A stretch of 64,000 nt of DNA from Galaxea fascicularis (Eukaryota > Cnidaria > Anthozoa > Scleractinia > Euphylliidae). This document shows positions 1 through 12,180 of this stretch, in pieces. Positions within the stretch are counted from its first letter, which is position 1; the number at the start of each line of letters is the position of its first letter. The position numbers were made by a program, and so were the translations under genes. The notes under the pieces are model-generated. The model was not told where the DNA came from and ran no database searches. It worked only from the letters and a program-made list of their open reading frames with translations. The stretch covers positions 41,894,381 to 41,958,380 of the forward strand of contig OX419336.1 of the NCBI GenBank assembly GCA_948470475.1, read 5' to 3'.

Positions 1-1339
1 GCGATACTAATTGCACCGACTGAAAACATGTATGTGTAATTAGCCTGAGTCAAGATTAATCAAGAACAAGGGCGCGTTTGGTCTTCTCACTGCACTGTGA
101 AATAAATAACACTCAACTGCCAAAAAATGCCGAAAGCAACATGCACGATTCTAACACTGAGAGAGCTGCGTTAAGGTGTTAATTACGTATAGTTCTCTGG
201 CAAACCAAATATTTTTCAATACAGTATAAAAAGAGATGATACTAGGACTGAGCCATAAGTTCTTGCAGTTTTCGCCACGTACTGTGAAAACGTCATTTTA
301 AAATCCTTGGGCTAGTGTCTTCTTGCTGAACAACAAAGATCAGACTGAGACTCTGCAGGTTAGTTCTCACTCGGTTATTATTCGAATTAAGTATGAGTTT
401 GTGTTTCCGAGTTATTGGCTACAACATCAAATAAATGCTAGTTCTTAAAGTTTTCTTCAGAATTTGCAATTGATCATTAACCTTGAATCTCGTTAGCAGA
501 CGATCTCCGGCTGCTTCAATTGTTTCGAGATAAACAGTAAACATGACGTGTACTTCGTACGATTTTGTTTGACCAAAAAGCAACATTTCTCATCAAGACT
601 CGAGTGTACATAAGTAGTTGGTTTATTTCTGTATTTCCCGTTGGATGTCGTAAAGGCTGGATGAAAGTTACACGATGACTGGCGCCTCCGAAGGCGTTCG
701 GTAAACATCACCGGTTTAAGAAGAAACGGCCTTGCTGGCATTGTCTTCACTTGTTTCTTTGAACGATGCACGAACAGTAACCCCGGTCCGCAACATTATG
801 TTATCGTGACCTCACGCTTACTGCGTCAAAATTTATTTCTATCACTCAAAATGCAGTTTATTATGCTTGCCTGACGAATTGATTTTATTATGTTTTTAGG
901 TCAAAACCGGGAGTTATGAAAGGCGTGCGTCTCAGTAACACAAAGGACAAGAATGTTCCACTCTGCGACTCCAGCCGCAGCTGATTCAGGTAAGTCTTAC
1001 ACGAGTTCGTACATCGAGTGATGCATTTAGTAGGACAAAGGGAAGTGACCCATAAAGATTGTTTCAAATTCACGTGAAAAATTAAGGGTGCGCCTTTTTT
1101 GCAGGTTTAGCAAGTAAATCAACTTTTGTCTTATTTCAGATGTTTTTCTAGAGAACTATACCGCTTTGAGTTAGAGGTGGAGACACGCATATTCCAGCCG
1201 ACAGGAATTGCTAAACAGAAACTTTCGGGGTTTTCGTTTTTGACACACAATCGGGCAAAACAAATTTTAAGTTATAGGAAAAATATTAAGCTTAGATTTT
1301 TTTTAAGAACATAACTACTACCATTGCTAAATTTCGTGA
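1..1339. other. Intergenic, no gene recognised
   Basis: Only short open frames are present and none resembles a known family. No splice-consistent exon chain, RNA gene or clear repeat was recognised here. Confidence 0.4.
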
Positions 1340-1363
1340 ACTGTTTAAAAGGCTTTCTTCAAT

Positions 1364-1748
1364 GTGGGTGCTTCTCTGCTACTCACAATGATGTTTAAAG
1401 TAGTTTCTGGTCTATCAGCGACACAATTCCCACCCTATATATTATTTAAAAGGCGACAGGGCACTAGGCAATTCCATCCCAAGAAATTCATTCAAGTTGG
1501 TGCTAAAACAAACAAATACCAACACAGTTTTATTGCACGTACAATCAGAGACTGGAACTTCTTACCAAATAGTATCATCGAGAAGCAGTCACCAGAAGCT
1601 TTCAAAAAGGCCGTCATGTGCCATCTTTCAAAACACTGACGTTTTAATTTTAATTTAATGTTCGCACTATAATTGTAAGATAGGCACATGCACATCTGCC
1701 GTGATGGGATACCGCCCTTTGCAGATTATATGATTAGAATTAGAATTC
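1364..1748 (+). mobile_element. 3' end of a non-LTR retrotransposon (L2/CR1/Rex-like LINE)
   Basis: The open frame 1364-1639 encodes about 91 residues that look like the extreme C-terminus of L2/CR1-type reverse transcriptase polyproteins. The diagnostic stretch is HSFIARTIRDWNFLPNSII (near residues 54-72), which corresponds to the conserved SFFPRTIRxWNxLP block after the RT domain. A short AT-rich 3' UTR follows and ends near 1748 in a small tandem repeat (attagaattagaatt), as is usual for these LINE tails. No RT catalytic domain or endonuclease lies upstream, so this is a 5'-truncated, dead copy. Family assignment is by motif recall; the exact clade is uncertain. Confidence 0.7.
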
Positions 1749-2173
1749 TCTGTCCATCCATTCATCATTTGCATCCGTCCGTATGTTTATTATTCACTCC
1801 TTCAGCAAAATTGATTTACGCAGCACAGCCTCAAATATTGATTATTTACAGTCTTAATTTTATTAGTAAAAGCCAGTCTTCAGTACATATTTGGCAATGG
1901 AATTTGCACGTGAAATAAGAAGTGCATTCCGCCTTGATAATACCATTTATCACTGATAAACACTCAACACTTGCGTAGTCGGCTAAAAGCAATCAGTACG
2001 GAGGCCAGGTGCAAACATCGCATTTCACATGTGCCGAGTTTAATTCCTATTTTAGTCGAGTAGAATAATTAAATACGGCATTTTATTTTGAAATAGAATT
2101 TCAATGTGCCAAATTTAAGGCGAGGGTAAACGCGAACGCCGTTTTTTCGTCGCTTAATTAACATGGATAAGAG
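1749..2173. other. Intergenic, MITE-like remnant
   Basis: Around 2015-2110 the motif cacatgtgccga is followed by an AT-rich core and an inverted partner (caatgtgccaaatt). This resembles the MITE family seen better at 53.7 and 45.1 kb. No gene is recognised. Confidence 0.3.
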
Positions 2174-2290
2174 CCATCATGGGACAGAGAGGGAGTTTTC
2201 CGAGTGTAGCCTTAGCGATATCTTAATTTCAAAAAAATCTATTTTTAGAAACTAGTGCGGACGCAACAGGAAACTAATTTCCGGTAGGCA
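2174..2290 (+). repeat. Left arm of a 2.98-kb inverted repeat pair
   Basis: The arm is about 117 bp and its reverse complement matches 5052-5156 with several gaps. Shared blocks include gggacagagagggagt, gatatcttaatttcaaaaaa and ccggtag. It may be one terminal repeat of a roughly 3-kb element, or one of two independent inverted copies of the same repeat. Confidence 0.55.
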
Positions 2291-5051
2291 TCCCTCGAGA
2301 AAAAACAAAAAACATGGCGGACGGGATGCAGACAATTGTTTGGCTGTCATTCATTTGTTCGGTCGCCTAATCGCTTGGTTGTTCGGTCCTTCATTGTTGT
2401 AGTCGTCGGTTCTCTAGCCGTTAGTTTGCTCGGTTGTTTCATCCATATTTTAGTCGTTTTGGCTTCACTGATTCGTGTGGTTTGTTGGTGATTTTTCTTA
2501 CCCGTTGTTGCACGTACGATTTAACGTTTAATCTAGAATATTAAAAGCTGTATTTAAACATTGCGAAAAAGACACTCTTGATGTTTTAAGTAGCTTAAGG
2601 CCGCAGTACTATAGAGGGAGACACCATCTTTCTCTAAAGTTCGTATTACATAAAGAAAGCTACAGTTCAACAGTAGACGCGCCCATACCGTGACAAGCTA
2701 TGCATTACAATGACAACAGAGTACCTGAGAGTTAACACAAGCGATAGATTATTCTGGGTACCCATCACAGAGCAAAAACTTAAAATTAGTCAAAATAGAA
2801 AAATACACCGTTTCTGTTTTCAAACATATTAATCCCTCACAATAGAAGCTGATAGAAAACAAGTAAGAGTGTGCAAAGTCGAGTGTGCCATGTCAACGTA
2901 ACCCCGCATTTAAAGTACCTTTTCAAGATAAAACCTCAGTCCACAAACCTTACAGACTTACAGTGTGCCAAACTCTACACATAATTATACAAAACCATAA
3001 CAAGAGCTCACCCATAAATTCCACACAAGTCATAAAATAAACAGATATATCACAATATGTGTGAGCAATTGGGACAAGTGTATTTTCATGTACGCAGAGT
3101 CACTTTGGGGTTGCTACAATAAATTTCCAATGCTGACTGATTTTCATTCATGTATAATATTTCCAAAAAAGGTGACAGTCCATAATAATGATTGCAGTCA
3201 AAACAGCCAGATCATTATACCATCAAATTAAAGAAAGCAATGACATTTTGTGAGGTGGTGGAAAAATTAATATTTTTATTGAAAGTCCAAGTTACATAGA
3301 TTAAACTTCATCAGTTATTATTTTATACCTTGACCATGATATAATACAAGATTCAAGTAGCAAATGTGTTCCTGTTTTACTCGCTTGTATGTAAGACTAA
3401 CAACCACTTGGTATATACCAAGAAAGTACAAGGCATATACTTCATACTGATGCTCCTCTACTTTGTCAAAAATAGTGACATAAGTAATAAAATGCAGGAT
3501 GTTCATGAAGACTTATTACAGGTTTAAGAGAAAGATACTAATATCATGATATCTATTTTGTGATGTATTATTGCTAAATATACATTTCAGACCTATCTTC
3601 CATTACAGGCAGTAGAAAAGTCACTTGTCCTTAAATATCTTATATTTTTCTCTTTTGAAGAAAACTCTTGAGGACAGGATTCTCATAAAGTTTAGGGAGG
3701 CTCTTTTTTCAAGTTTGATTAATGAAGATGAGGCTTAAATCAAACATTACAAGTTTAGGTAGCATTTCTTTTTGTGACAAAGCTGTTTTCATTCCTATGC
3801 ATTGAATTTTGCATGTTTTGTTATGCAATTGGGAATCCTTATGCGATATAAGGTCAGATTGCCACCACCTAAATGCTAGCGGGACTTCAAACGTGATGTT
3901 TGACGAGTTAGCCTGATTTCACCGAAAGGTCTCCGAGTCTCTTGACAGAGACGAAACATGCGTGTCAGACTAGCCATGAAAATATTTACTTTATTATTTT
4001 TTTAATATGGACTACACTTCCTCAGTTATAATAATGATAATAATAATAATGATAATAATAATAATAATAATAATAACCAGTTTATTTAACCCTTAGGTAG
4101 TGTCTAACACTAAATTACAAGGGAGGTCAGTTCCAAACAGAGCACAAAATACACTTGACACAAAAGGTGAAAACAATTAAGCCCTATTTAACTGTGAATA
4201 CGATAATGAAATTACTATGGCTGTCCGTTCTGACAAAGCGGAATTCAGAACAAACAAATACCAGATCATCAGCCATTTAGAATTGTTTCATGAAGTCGTT
4301 GAGATTCAACAGAAAAGCAGTGTATGTAATTTAGTTCAATTAAGTTCAGTAATCAGTTCTGCCTGTAAGTTCTCATATTTACACTTTTTCTCCGCCCAAT
4401 TTCAAGCCCTGTACTTACAGGTTATTGAGATACAATTTTTCATTAACTTGGCACAAAGATTAAGATTGTCATTGCTCTTAAAAGCTTACCGCATTTGCTG
4501 CAGGGCCTTGAAAGTTACATCATTTCCTCTGATGTGACATCTTCCCTTTTACCAGAACCTGATCAGAACAATCTAGGTAGAACGCGAACAATGCAGTACT
4601 TTTTTTTGCCCCAACCTAGCACGTGGTTGCTACCTTTACAACGAATGCAAATACCACTCCCCGTCGCACACTTGAACACTCCATTTAACTGAGACAAGGA
4701 GTCAACGCAAGAATTCCAACTCCACGAAGTTTTGCCTTATCTCAATCTTTATCAAAGCCTGAATGCACTGCAAATCGAAGTTAACCTAATTCGGCGAAAG
4801 GTTTTCAAACTCCAAGAACTCGTTGCAATCTTCTGTGGTCCAAACGAGAACTTTGCTTACATTTCACAAGCCTGATGTTAAGTAACTTCTTTGTGCACGA
4901 AATCCGGCAATCCGCAGTTGTTCTTCCTCATAAAAGACTGAAAAAAGTATTTTGAAAACAAGCTACATTCACTTCGCCGTTGCGACCACCATCTTTGGCA
5001 TCTTTTCAACAAAGTCCGACTAGCTCCCAAGCCTCGCGCACACGGAAACGA
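2291..5051. other. Non-coding interior between inverted arms
   Basis: No protein-coding frame resembling a known family was found. The region holds an ATGGCGG-containing stretch just inside the left arm (about 2314), AT-rich sequence and the trinucleotide microsatellite at 4027-4077. Confidence 0.35.
4027..4077 (+). repeat. (TAA)n/(TGA) microsatellite
   Basis: About 51 bp of ataat units with interspersed gat triplets, seen directly. Confidence 0.9.
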
Positions 5052-5156
5052 GTCTACCGGAAAACCGGAAGTTGCTAGCTTGTTTCTAAAAATTGATTTT
5101 TTGAAATTAAGATATCCCACACTCCATTACAAGACTCCCTCTCTGTCCCATTATGG
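5052..5156 (-). repeat. Right arm of the 2.98-kb inverted repeat pair
   Basis: The reverse complement aligns with 2174-2290 (see that entry). The arms are clearly related but diverged, so the pair is old. Confidence 0.55.
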
Positions 5157-7850
5157 CTTAACATGGATTTAATAACTCGTTCGCGTTTCAAGCAATCCAA
5201 AATGCCTCTGCTCACCTCACGAAGCTATGTTGTAGGATATTTTGTGACTTTTTGAGGGATCTTTGGGTATATTTGGAAAGAGAAATTTTTCTCAAAGGGT
5301 CAGTTAAATTTAGAGAAATGAGAAATATTGAAGATTTAATGAAGGTTCAAAATTGGAATTTGAAGTTGAAAATTAGTAGATGGGCATCAAACATGTGTGC
5401 CCTTGTGTGGTGTCGGAGCGGTGTCAACTGTCTGGTGGTGTTTCAAAACTCCTTAAATTCCACTCAAATTCGGGTTTACCCCCACCTTAACTCCGTTCTG
5501 CTTCACTCAGTATGGCAGACAACAACATGGTTGGTGAAGTCGACGAAAACTCAGTTCGTTTAATTACTTAACATAAAATTCGTAACTGATCAGAAGACGC
5601 AGCAACCGTCAGCAACTTCTTCGCCAGACGAAGACTTCTACTAAGCGTTTGTTTAATCTCTTTGTTGTAGCTTATGTTACAATATGAAACAAATTCTCCT
5701 TCTTCGCTGAAGTGCCCTCTTCGTTTTCGGAAACCGAGCACCTCAAACAAGTATATTTTGCCTCCTAGATCTGTTTTCGTTTTACGAATAGCGAGTAAAT
5801 TACGAAAAAAATTCACGAGATCGAGATGAACCCATAGAAAGCACTTGGGATTATATTTTTGTCATTTCTGACCTCAGTTGGATCTGATCTCTTGATCTCG
5901 AATTGTTCCCAATTTGCTATTATCGTTTTTGTGGGACCCGATTTCATGAAAATAGTACAGAGAACCTTAATTAAGGCAAAAGGCAAACGTTAACCACTCG
6001 TTCCTCATCGTTTGCAGTTCAAAAAAAGACTAAAATAGAATTTTTGGTTCGAGTGAGGATGTATTGTCTCTTTGGATCTGCAAGCGTCTATTAAAAAGTC
6101 GGATGCGTATCCACCTTTCATTGAAAACTAAAGAAAAATTGCGAAAGACTCCATTCCCCAGTCTTCTATCAAGACAAACGTCAAACGCCGTTTCTAATGA
6201 CTTATAAAATTAAAACTATTGTAATACTTTTACACAGAAAACCGTGTAAATTCTTACACTTCTGCTCGATTTCACGGAGAAAAGGCAGACGGAAAACAGA
6301 AAAGTCGTGGTCACGTGATTGCCTTCCCGAAAACGAAGTAAAATCGTTTAAAAAAGCAGTCTGCCACAACAAATATAGGTATTTCTTACGATCTTGAAGT
6401 CATCAAATTTCGTGAGAATTCAAAAGACAGTTGCCGCAGCCGAACTAGAATTCACAGGTACACTTTCATATCGAAGAGAAATCAAACGACTGTTAATTTT
6501 CCAAACGGTTTGTTGGAGAAAAAACACTGTAAAGACCTTCAAGTTTGCAGTTAAAAGAAAAAACGAAATAAAAAAGGAAATCGCATACGAACAATTATTT
6601 GCAACAATTCTTTTTTAAGATGAATCACTTCGAGTGATGCAACCTTACCTATTTGTTTATTAAAATTTTTAGATAAACCCACGGTAATTTAAGTTATATC
6701 CTAGAAGTTAATAAAATTTAAGACAAGCAAGATTCGCGCTATTTCGCTTACATACAGTTGCTGTAACAATTGTCCATAGTTATTTTTACGACAGTCATAT
6801 CTTTTCGTCGAGGGTCCAGTTGTTATGAAAAAAAAAATGGAAAAAATAAAAATGCAACCCAGTACGAATTATAGAATAATTTAACCGCTGCGAGTCTCAC
6901 GTGGACTTTTTTTTTTACAAGTCCACATTACCCCAATATTATGGGGGTGCGGTGATGAAAATTGTGAATAGCACTTGTTGTGTGCCGTGACATCCCAATT
7001 TATTTTTAGAAGCGTTATTTGTTCTCAGACAATTACATTTAGAATCCACGGAAGCCCATATCTGGTTAGATTCACAGCGTGTTGCCACGAATCAAAGAAA
7101 TGTGACATGTGACAAAAAGCGAGATTTTGTGGCTCACATAACTGCTTTCACAACGTGGGGTGACTGTCAAGCAAACTCTTTTGTCCTCTTGACGGACATG
7201 TATTTTCTCTTTGTAACGCCATGTCTAGTTCAGTCAATAAAATTTCTTGACCAGAATCGGTCACGAAAAATGTGAACACGTAAGGATGCCCAGTAGCCAC
7301 CATATTTCCATTGCGTATGCCTGATAATTTCCCAAAGTGCCGTTAGGCAGTTGAATAACAATGCCTGCTTTGACACACTTGCCATTACGCAACAAGTGCC
7401 TGGCTGCGCAAAAATAGGATATCATCCAGATCACGATTTCCGGTGCGGTGATCAACCTCTTTTAAGACTTAAACAGTGTAACATCGTTATTTGTCGACGC
7501 TTTACGCTATTACAATATGCGATTTAGTGCGATTCGACAGTGTAGATTGCTGATGCCGTAAAAGGACAAGAATAAAACGTTTATTGGAGGTGGTACCAGG
7601 CAGAGGATGACGATCAAGGTGGCAAAGTTAATTGTTATTGAAAAATCACGCGAAATCGTTACTGTAGCCTTGCTACTGTTTAGTCAACGAGTGTTATTTT
7701 AGAGCAAATTCAGGGAAGGCCAATCTATTAAGTTAAGAATGGCCTTTTCAGTCATTCATAGCGGAACTCCGCGCGATAAAAAAAAAAATATCGTAACCTG
7801 GCAAAAAATATTGATAAAAAAATATGTTAACTTATCGATTCGAAAATTTT
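5157..7850. other. Intergenic, no gene recognised
   Basis: The open frames are short and lack family motifs. A small hairpin (gtggact with an A/T-rich loop, then agtccac) lies at 6901-6926. Nothing else could be supported. Confidence 0.35.
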
Positions 7851-7855
7851 AGTTA

Positions 7856-7896
7856 TGACGTCATCGTACGTCCGTACGTCCACCCCTCTATATAAG
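7856..7896 (+). promoter_or_regulatory. Candidate core promoter: CRE plus TATA box
   Basis: A perfect palindromic TGACGTCA (7856-7863) lies 25 bp upstream of TATATAAG (7889-7896). This is the arrangement of a TATA promoter with a proximal CREB/ATF site. No recognisable gene follows, so it may belong to a transposable-element LTR or to an untranslated transcript. Confidence 0.35.
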
Positions 7897-8589
7897 CCAA
7901 ATGTCATAATTCAGTTAACCCTTTCCTGTGTAAGCGCGCATATAAACACGTTTCCATATGGACTGTTTCGAACAGATCATTTGCCCATACACACAGCTCT
8001 CAACCACCGTTCTTGTGCTGGGAAATTACATGGCCGACTATCAGCCAACTGCGTTGTAGAAAAACAAAGGGAAATTTTGAAGACAGTTAAAAACACAAAT
8101 CAGTTTTGTCTATTCGTTGGCGGAGTATCAGTCACAGACAGCTGAAGAAAGAACAAGAAGGGGCACGAGTAAAGTTTACGGGTCTTCGAGAGAAAAGATT
8201 GTGTGGTTTGACAACATATTAATCATGCCGGTGCGTGTCCTTCGGAATTTGCCCCTAAAAATCCTTAATTGAAGAAGCTTCCTTGGTACACATGAGAAGT
8301 AATAGTTTTGTGTGAAATGACGGCTTCTGCTTAAGCTTTGCCTTCAGACTGATTGTTGACTGACTTAAACTGTCCGCAGGTTAGTACCGCCTTTTTTGTG
8401 TTGTATATAGACATCTATGCGAAGAAAATTGATTAGCGATTTGTCGCGGTTACTACGAGTTATCTTCGTTATTTGTCTTATTTTTCCACTACAAGAAACG
8501 CTGAAGAGAAATTCGCATCGTTTTTTTGTTTTCACGCGTTATCTGAAATTGGTTTGGACTCAAATTCCGCCGTGTTTTTTCCAAATGTA

Positions 8590-8808
8590 AAGGCCCTGGC
8601 AAACAAGGACACATTGTTGCGGACACATTGTTGCTGACACAAAGGTTTCCCCGTTTGCCCGAGCGCGCAACATTTGTTGCGGACACAAATTTTGTGTCTG
8701 GGACACAAAAAATGTTTCTGATTTTGTTCAGAAACATTTTGTGTCCGTGCCAAGTGTTTTCCAGTTTGCGTCACTAAACAACAATGTGTCCTCGTTTTCC
8801 ACGGCCTT
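8590..8808. mobile_element. Palindromic MITE, family 1 copy A
   Basis: Terminal inverted repeats AAGGCCCTGGCAAACAAGGAC and its near complement GTCCTCGTTTTCCACGGCCTT bound a 219-bp element flanked by TA on both sides. The interior is full of complementary blocks (ggacacattgttg, acacaaattttgtgtc, agaaacattttgtgtcc). A second copy is at 36171-36416. Confidence 0.85.
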
Positions 8809-9178
8809 TATATTTCATTTTGGATCCTAAAACTCTTCGTTTTTTCCTGCTGTCGCTCATTTTAGGGCACAAAATTGAAGAGAAGCCAAGCGAAGTCCGG
8901 ATGGTTTATATATTCGGCTCTGCTTTGTTAGTAACAGGAGCAGGATTGACATTTCGCGGAAAACTCTCGCAAAGAGCAACTCCTTGCCAAAGTAACACGA
9001 TTTTTAAAAGCTGCAGCATTCGAAATGCCAGCAATATGTTGTCCCTCGCAGCAATTCTCGTTGTTAGTTAAAAAATCTCAGACTTTACTGTAGTAAAAAC
9101 TTCGTCAATTCAATGTTTTCTACGGCTGACAAATGTTAACCTTTTTCTGAAATCCAATTGTTTGTCTGTTGTTATTGC

Positions 9179-9446
9179 CAGGGGCGGATTTAGGGGTGGG
9201 CCGAGGGGGCCGCGGCCCCCCCTTTTGTTGAATAAATTTTTTTTAATCAATCCCTTGGATGATTGAAATAGTTGATTTTATCCAGACATCGTATTCAAAG
9301 AACATAATTTTTGTTTAAGAAATTTAAAAAAAAGATCCTCAAAATGCTGGAAATCACATCTCTGACGGTCTCAATTTCAAAATTGCGCCACTATACCAAT
9401 TTCAGTGACCGGCCCCCTCTTTCTAAATATCTTGGATCCGCCCCTG
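9179..9446. mobile_element. hAT-like MITE with CAGGGGCGGAT ends
   Basis: CAGGGGCGGATTTA at the left and its inverse TTGGATCCGCCCCTG at the right bound 268 bp with no coding capacity. The 5-bp sequence ATTGC directly abuts both ends (9174-9178 and 9447-9451). The CAGGG termini are typical of hAT non-autonomous elements, but the flanking duplication is shorter than the usual 8 bp. Confidence 0.75.
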
Positions 9447-9451
9447 ATTGC

Positions 9452-10990
9452 CAATCTGTTATCGTTAACAGTGATGTCAAAAATACCACCCACGACTTGT
9501 AATCAAGGTTTGTAGTTTGCAATATTTGTAATTGATCGAAGTCAAGAATAAAACCATTCTCAACCATTTGCAGTTGATCACCTTAGTTGATTCATGCCGC
9601 AGTCAGGCAGTTTTCTATCGTCTTTACTCATATAGATCACAAAAATGACACCACAAAATAGTCAAACAAGGCGAACAAAGTACTTTTCTTCTTTTTTAGG
9701 TAGTGTCGAAGAGTACCCACTTAGGGGTTTTACCATTTTTGTTTTGTTTGTTGTGGAATATTTCGGTTTGAGGGTAAAATGTTAATCGATACATATGAGA
9801 AAATGTGTGACTCAGCCAAAGCACATAACCGGCCGGTTGTGATGTTGGATTAAAAAGGACACTGCGACTGTTAATCTGGTTTTTCCATTTGTATTAAAAT
9901 GTAGTCAGATGTAATTTTAAACTGCGAGGAAGAAAACGTTTGTCAGTCGTTTATGCTCGTTCATGTAGTCCCTTGACCCACAAAGGCCGATGATATTTCG
10001 AAAATTTACGTTTGCTCTTGATTGAATGGTGGCTGTGGCTCTGCAGCAAAACAGTAAAAAACATAATCACCAGACAGAAGTCCTTACTAGAGTCCTGGCT
10101 CGAGTCCTGGCATTGATTTTAGTTTCTGTAAATGCCATATAATAAGGAAAGAACTGTGGAGCTCCGCTTTTAGGCTTGCCTAAATATATATATTCGAAAA
10201 TAAAACACTACTTTAGTTTTAACTGTTACCTCTGTTTGTGTAGGTGCATAGCGATGAACCGACACTAGGATTCTACAGTATGTATAAAAAGGCCTGAGGC
10301 CAGTTCGTGTTGGGTCAAACACGTTTTGATGTTTTATAATACCTACTGTAAAGCCGAGTGGCAGGCATTTTTCTGGTATATGGTACGAAACGTATTAAGC
10401 CATTTGCGGTTTCATTCGTTGGGATGGTTTTAGTTTAGACGCGACCGGTGGGCTTACCCATGGACATTGCTCTCAATCGAAAGGTAGCTATCATTGTCAA
10501 CATCCCATTTGACGGAAGTTGAGGAGTCGAAGGGATGGTGAGACTGGAGTACCATGTCCGAATCTCTCGCGCGAGTCGCTTTGTTTTAGACACGATCCAT
10601 ACACAAACAGCGTTCTTTCATCATTTAGAAAACATAAGAGCGACTGATCGAGATTTGAGTCAAGCTTTAATAGTGGTTTTAAATTCTTTTATAATTGCAG
10701 AACAATGACAATTCTTTTTTGAACAGTATTTTCCTGTTTTTATAAATGAAAAAAATGGACCCTCGACCCTTAACAAAAAGATAGGCTCTTATGACATTGT
10801 AACGTAAGTTAAGAAAAAGCAACATCAACAATGCAACAGAAATACTCCTGAGAACAGTAACTACTAAATGCATTTACCACGGGATACTTTTTCATCTTGA
10901 ATTATCTAAATCTACTCAAATAATTCACTTTTGTATTATGTACAATCCTTATCAGATGCTTTATATCACTCGTAATGCCGGAGTTCTTTT
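9452..10990. other. Intergenic, no gene recognised
   Basis: AT-rich, with only short open frames. No convincing exon, RNA gene or repeat structure was seen. Confidence 0.35.
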
Positions 10991-11007
10991 CTTCACTTTA
11001 GTGAGTT

Positions 11008-11199
11008 ATGCCTCATGAAAAGCTTCTGATGTTAAATTTTTCTCCTCTTATGTGTCCCATATTTCAAGAATCATGGAACACTGGTCAATTTCATGACAAG
11101 GCATGGATTGCGATTGCAAGAACAAATCAAGCAACGTCTCCCGTGAAGACCTTCGAGCAATACCTCGCAACTGCTCACCTTGATATTTCTAAAGATTGA
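11008..11199 (+). pseudogene. Tyrosine-recombinase fragment (Crypton/DIRS-like)
   Basis: The 63-residue frame contains AWIAIARTNQATSPVKTFEQ near residues 34-53. This resembles the central segment of eukaryotic tyrosine recombinases, where a basic AR-T step is followed by xCPVxxLExYL. The usual Cys before Pro-Val is replaced by Ser. No catalytic R-H-R-Y set is present in this short piece and nothing upstream extends it, so it is a relic. Identification is by motif memory only; a chance frame is the alternative. Confidence 0.45.
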
Positions 11200-12180
11200 C
11201 CTTTTGTTTAGAGCCGTTGTCAACCCAAAGTCCAGAGAGAAAGTTCCATGGCCATGAACCAGAACCAGAACAACGGATGTTTTTTTAAGGTAGCTTTTCG
11301 GGAGTTATAAGCAATAGCAATATCAATTTCTAGCAATACTGTTTCATAATCAGAGCATCTTTTATACTTGTAATTGTTTTCAAATATGATTCGATGACGA
11401 ATATTACCTACGATTGTAATTCAGGTTAATATTGTACTAATTTTCGCAGTGAAAACCGCATTTCCTGTTTATAGAACTAGTATTTAATTTCAAAGTAACC
11501 AGTTGTTGCATAACAAATCTGCCCATCACTAAAATGTCTATTTTCGATTTTCAGGTTGAAGAATCAGTTGAAAGAGGCACGTCACGGATAAGCACATTAA
11601 AGAATAATTGGTGGCCAATTTTCAAATTCCGCGCCCTTTACAATAATCGATCAGATACATCAAAATGTTCCTGACGAATGTACGAACAAGATAATGTATT
11701 AACATGTTTGTCACTCTAAATACACAATGAGTTGCATCTGCCATCTACGCCAAAAAAATTAGAAAAACTGTTAGGGCGGCTACATAAAGACTACACAAAC
11801 TTGTAAGCTGCAGTTACAGTTTCAATCAAACACGTCTTACCGTTCACAGGATGAGTTAATGAAAAAAGTCTAAGTAGACTGCTAAGACTTAACAAACTTA
11901 AATAAAATTCCAAAAAAATGCAAACAAAAAAACCTTTCACATCAGGAAACAAACTAGAAACGCCCTGTAAAGCATTGCTAGTTGCTATCAAATTTGTCAC
12001 GATTTAGATGCCATTTTTGGATGTTGTTAGCATTTAACAAAATTCTAATAACTAGAAACAATAACGTTTTCTCACTCAACAAAAGAAAAATTAAATATGC
12101 AACTAATTTAAACATCCTAAAAAACAAACACCTGTACATAATCACCAAGCCCCCAAAACCAATTTGTCCTACCACCCCCT
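11200..12180. other. Intergenic, no gene recognised
   Basis: AT-rich sequence leading into the tandem array. No feature was supported. Confidence 0.35.

Noticed and set aside
5511..5576. Possible first exon starting ATGGCAGACAACAACATGG
   Set aside because: The frame closes after about 19 codons without a splice donor, and no downstream exon fits.
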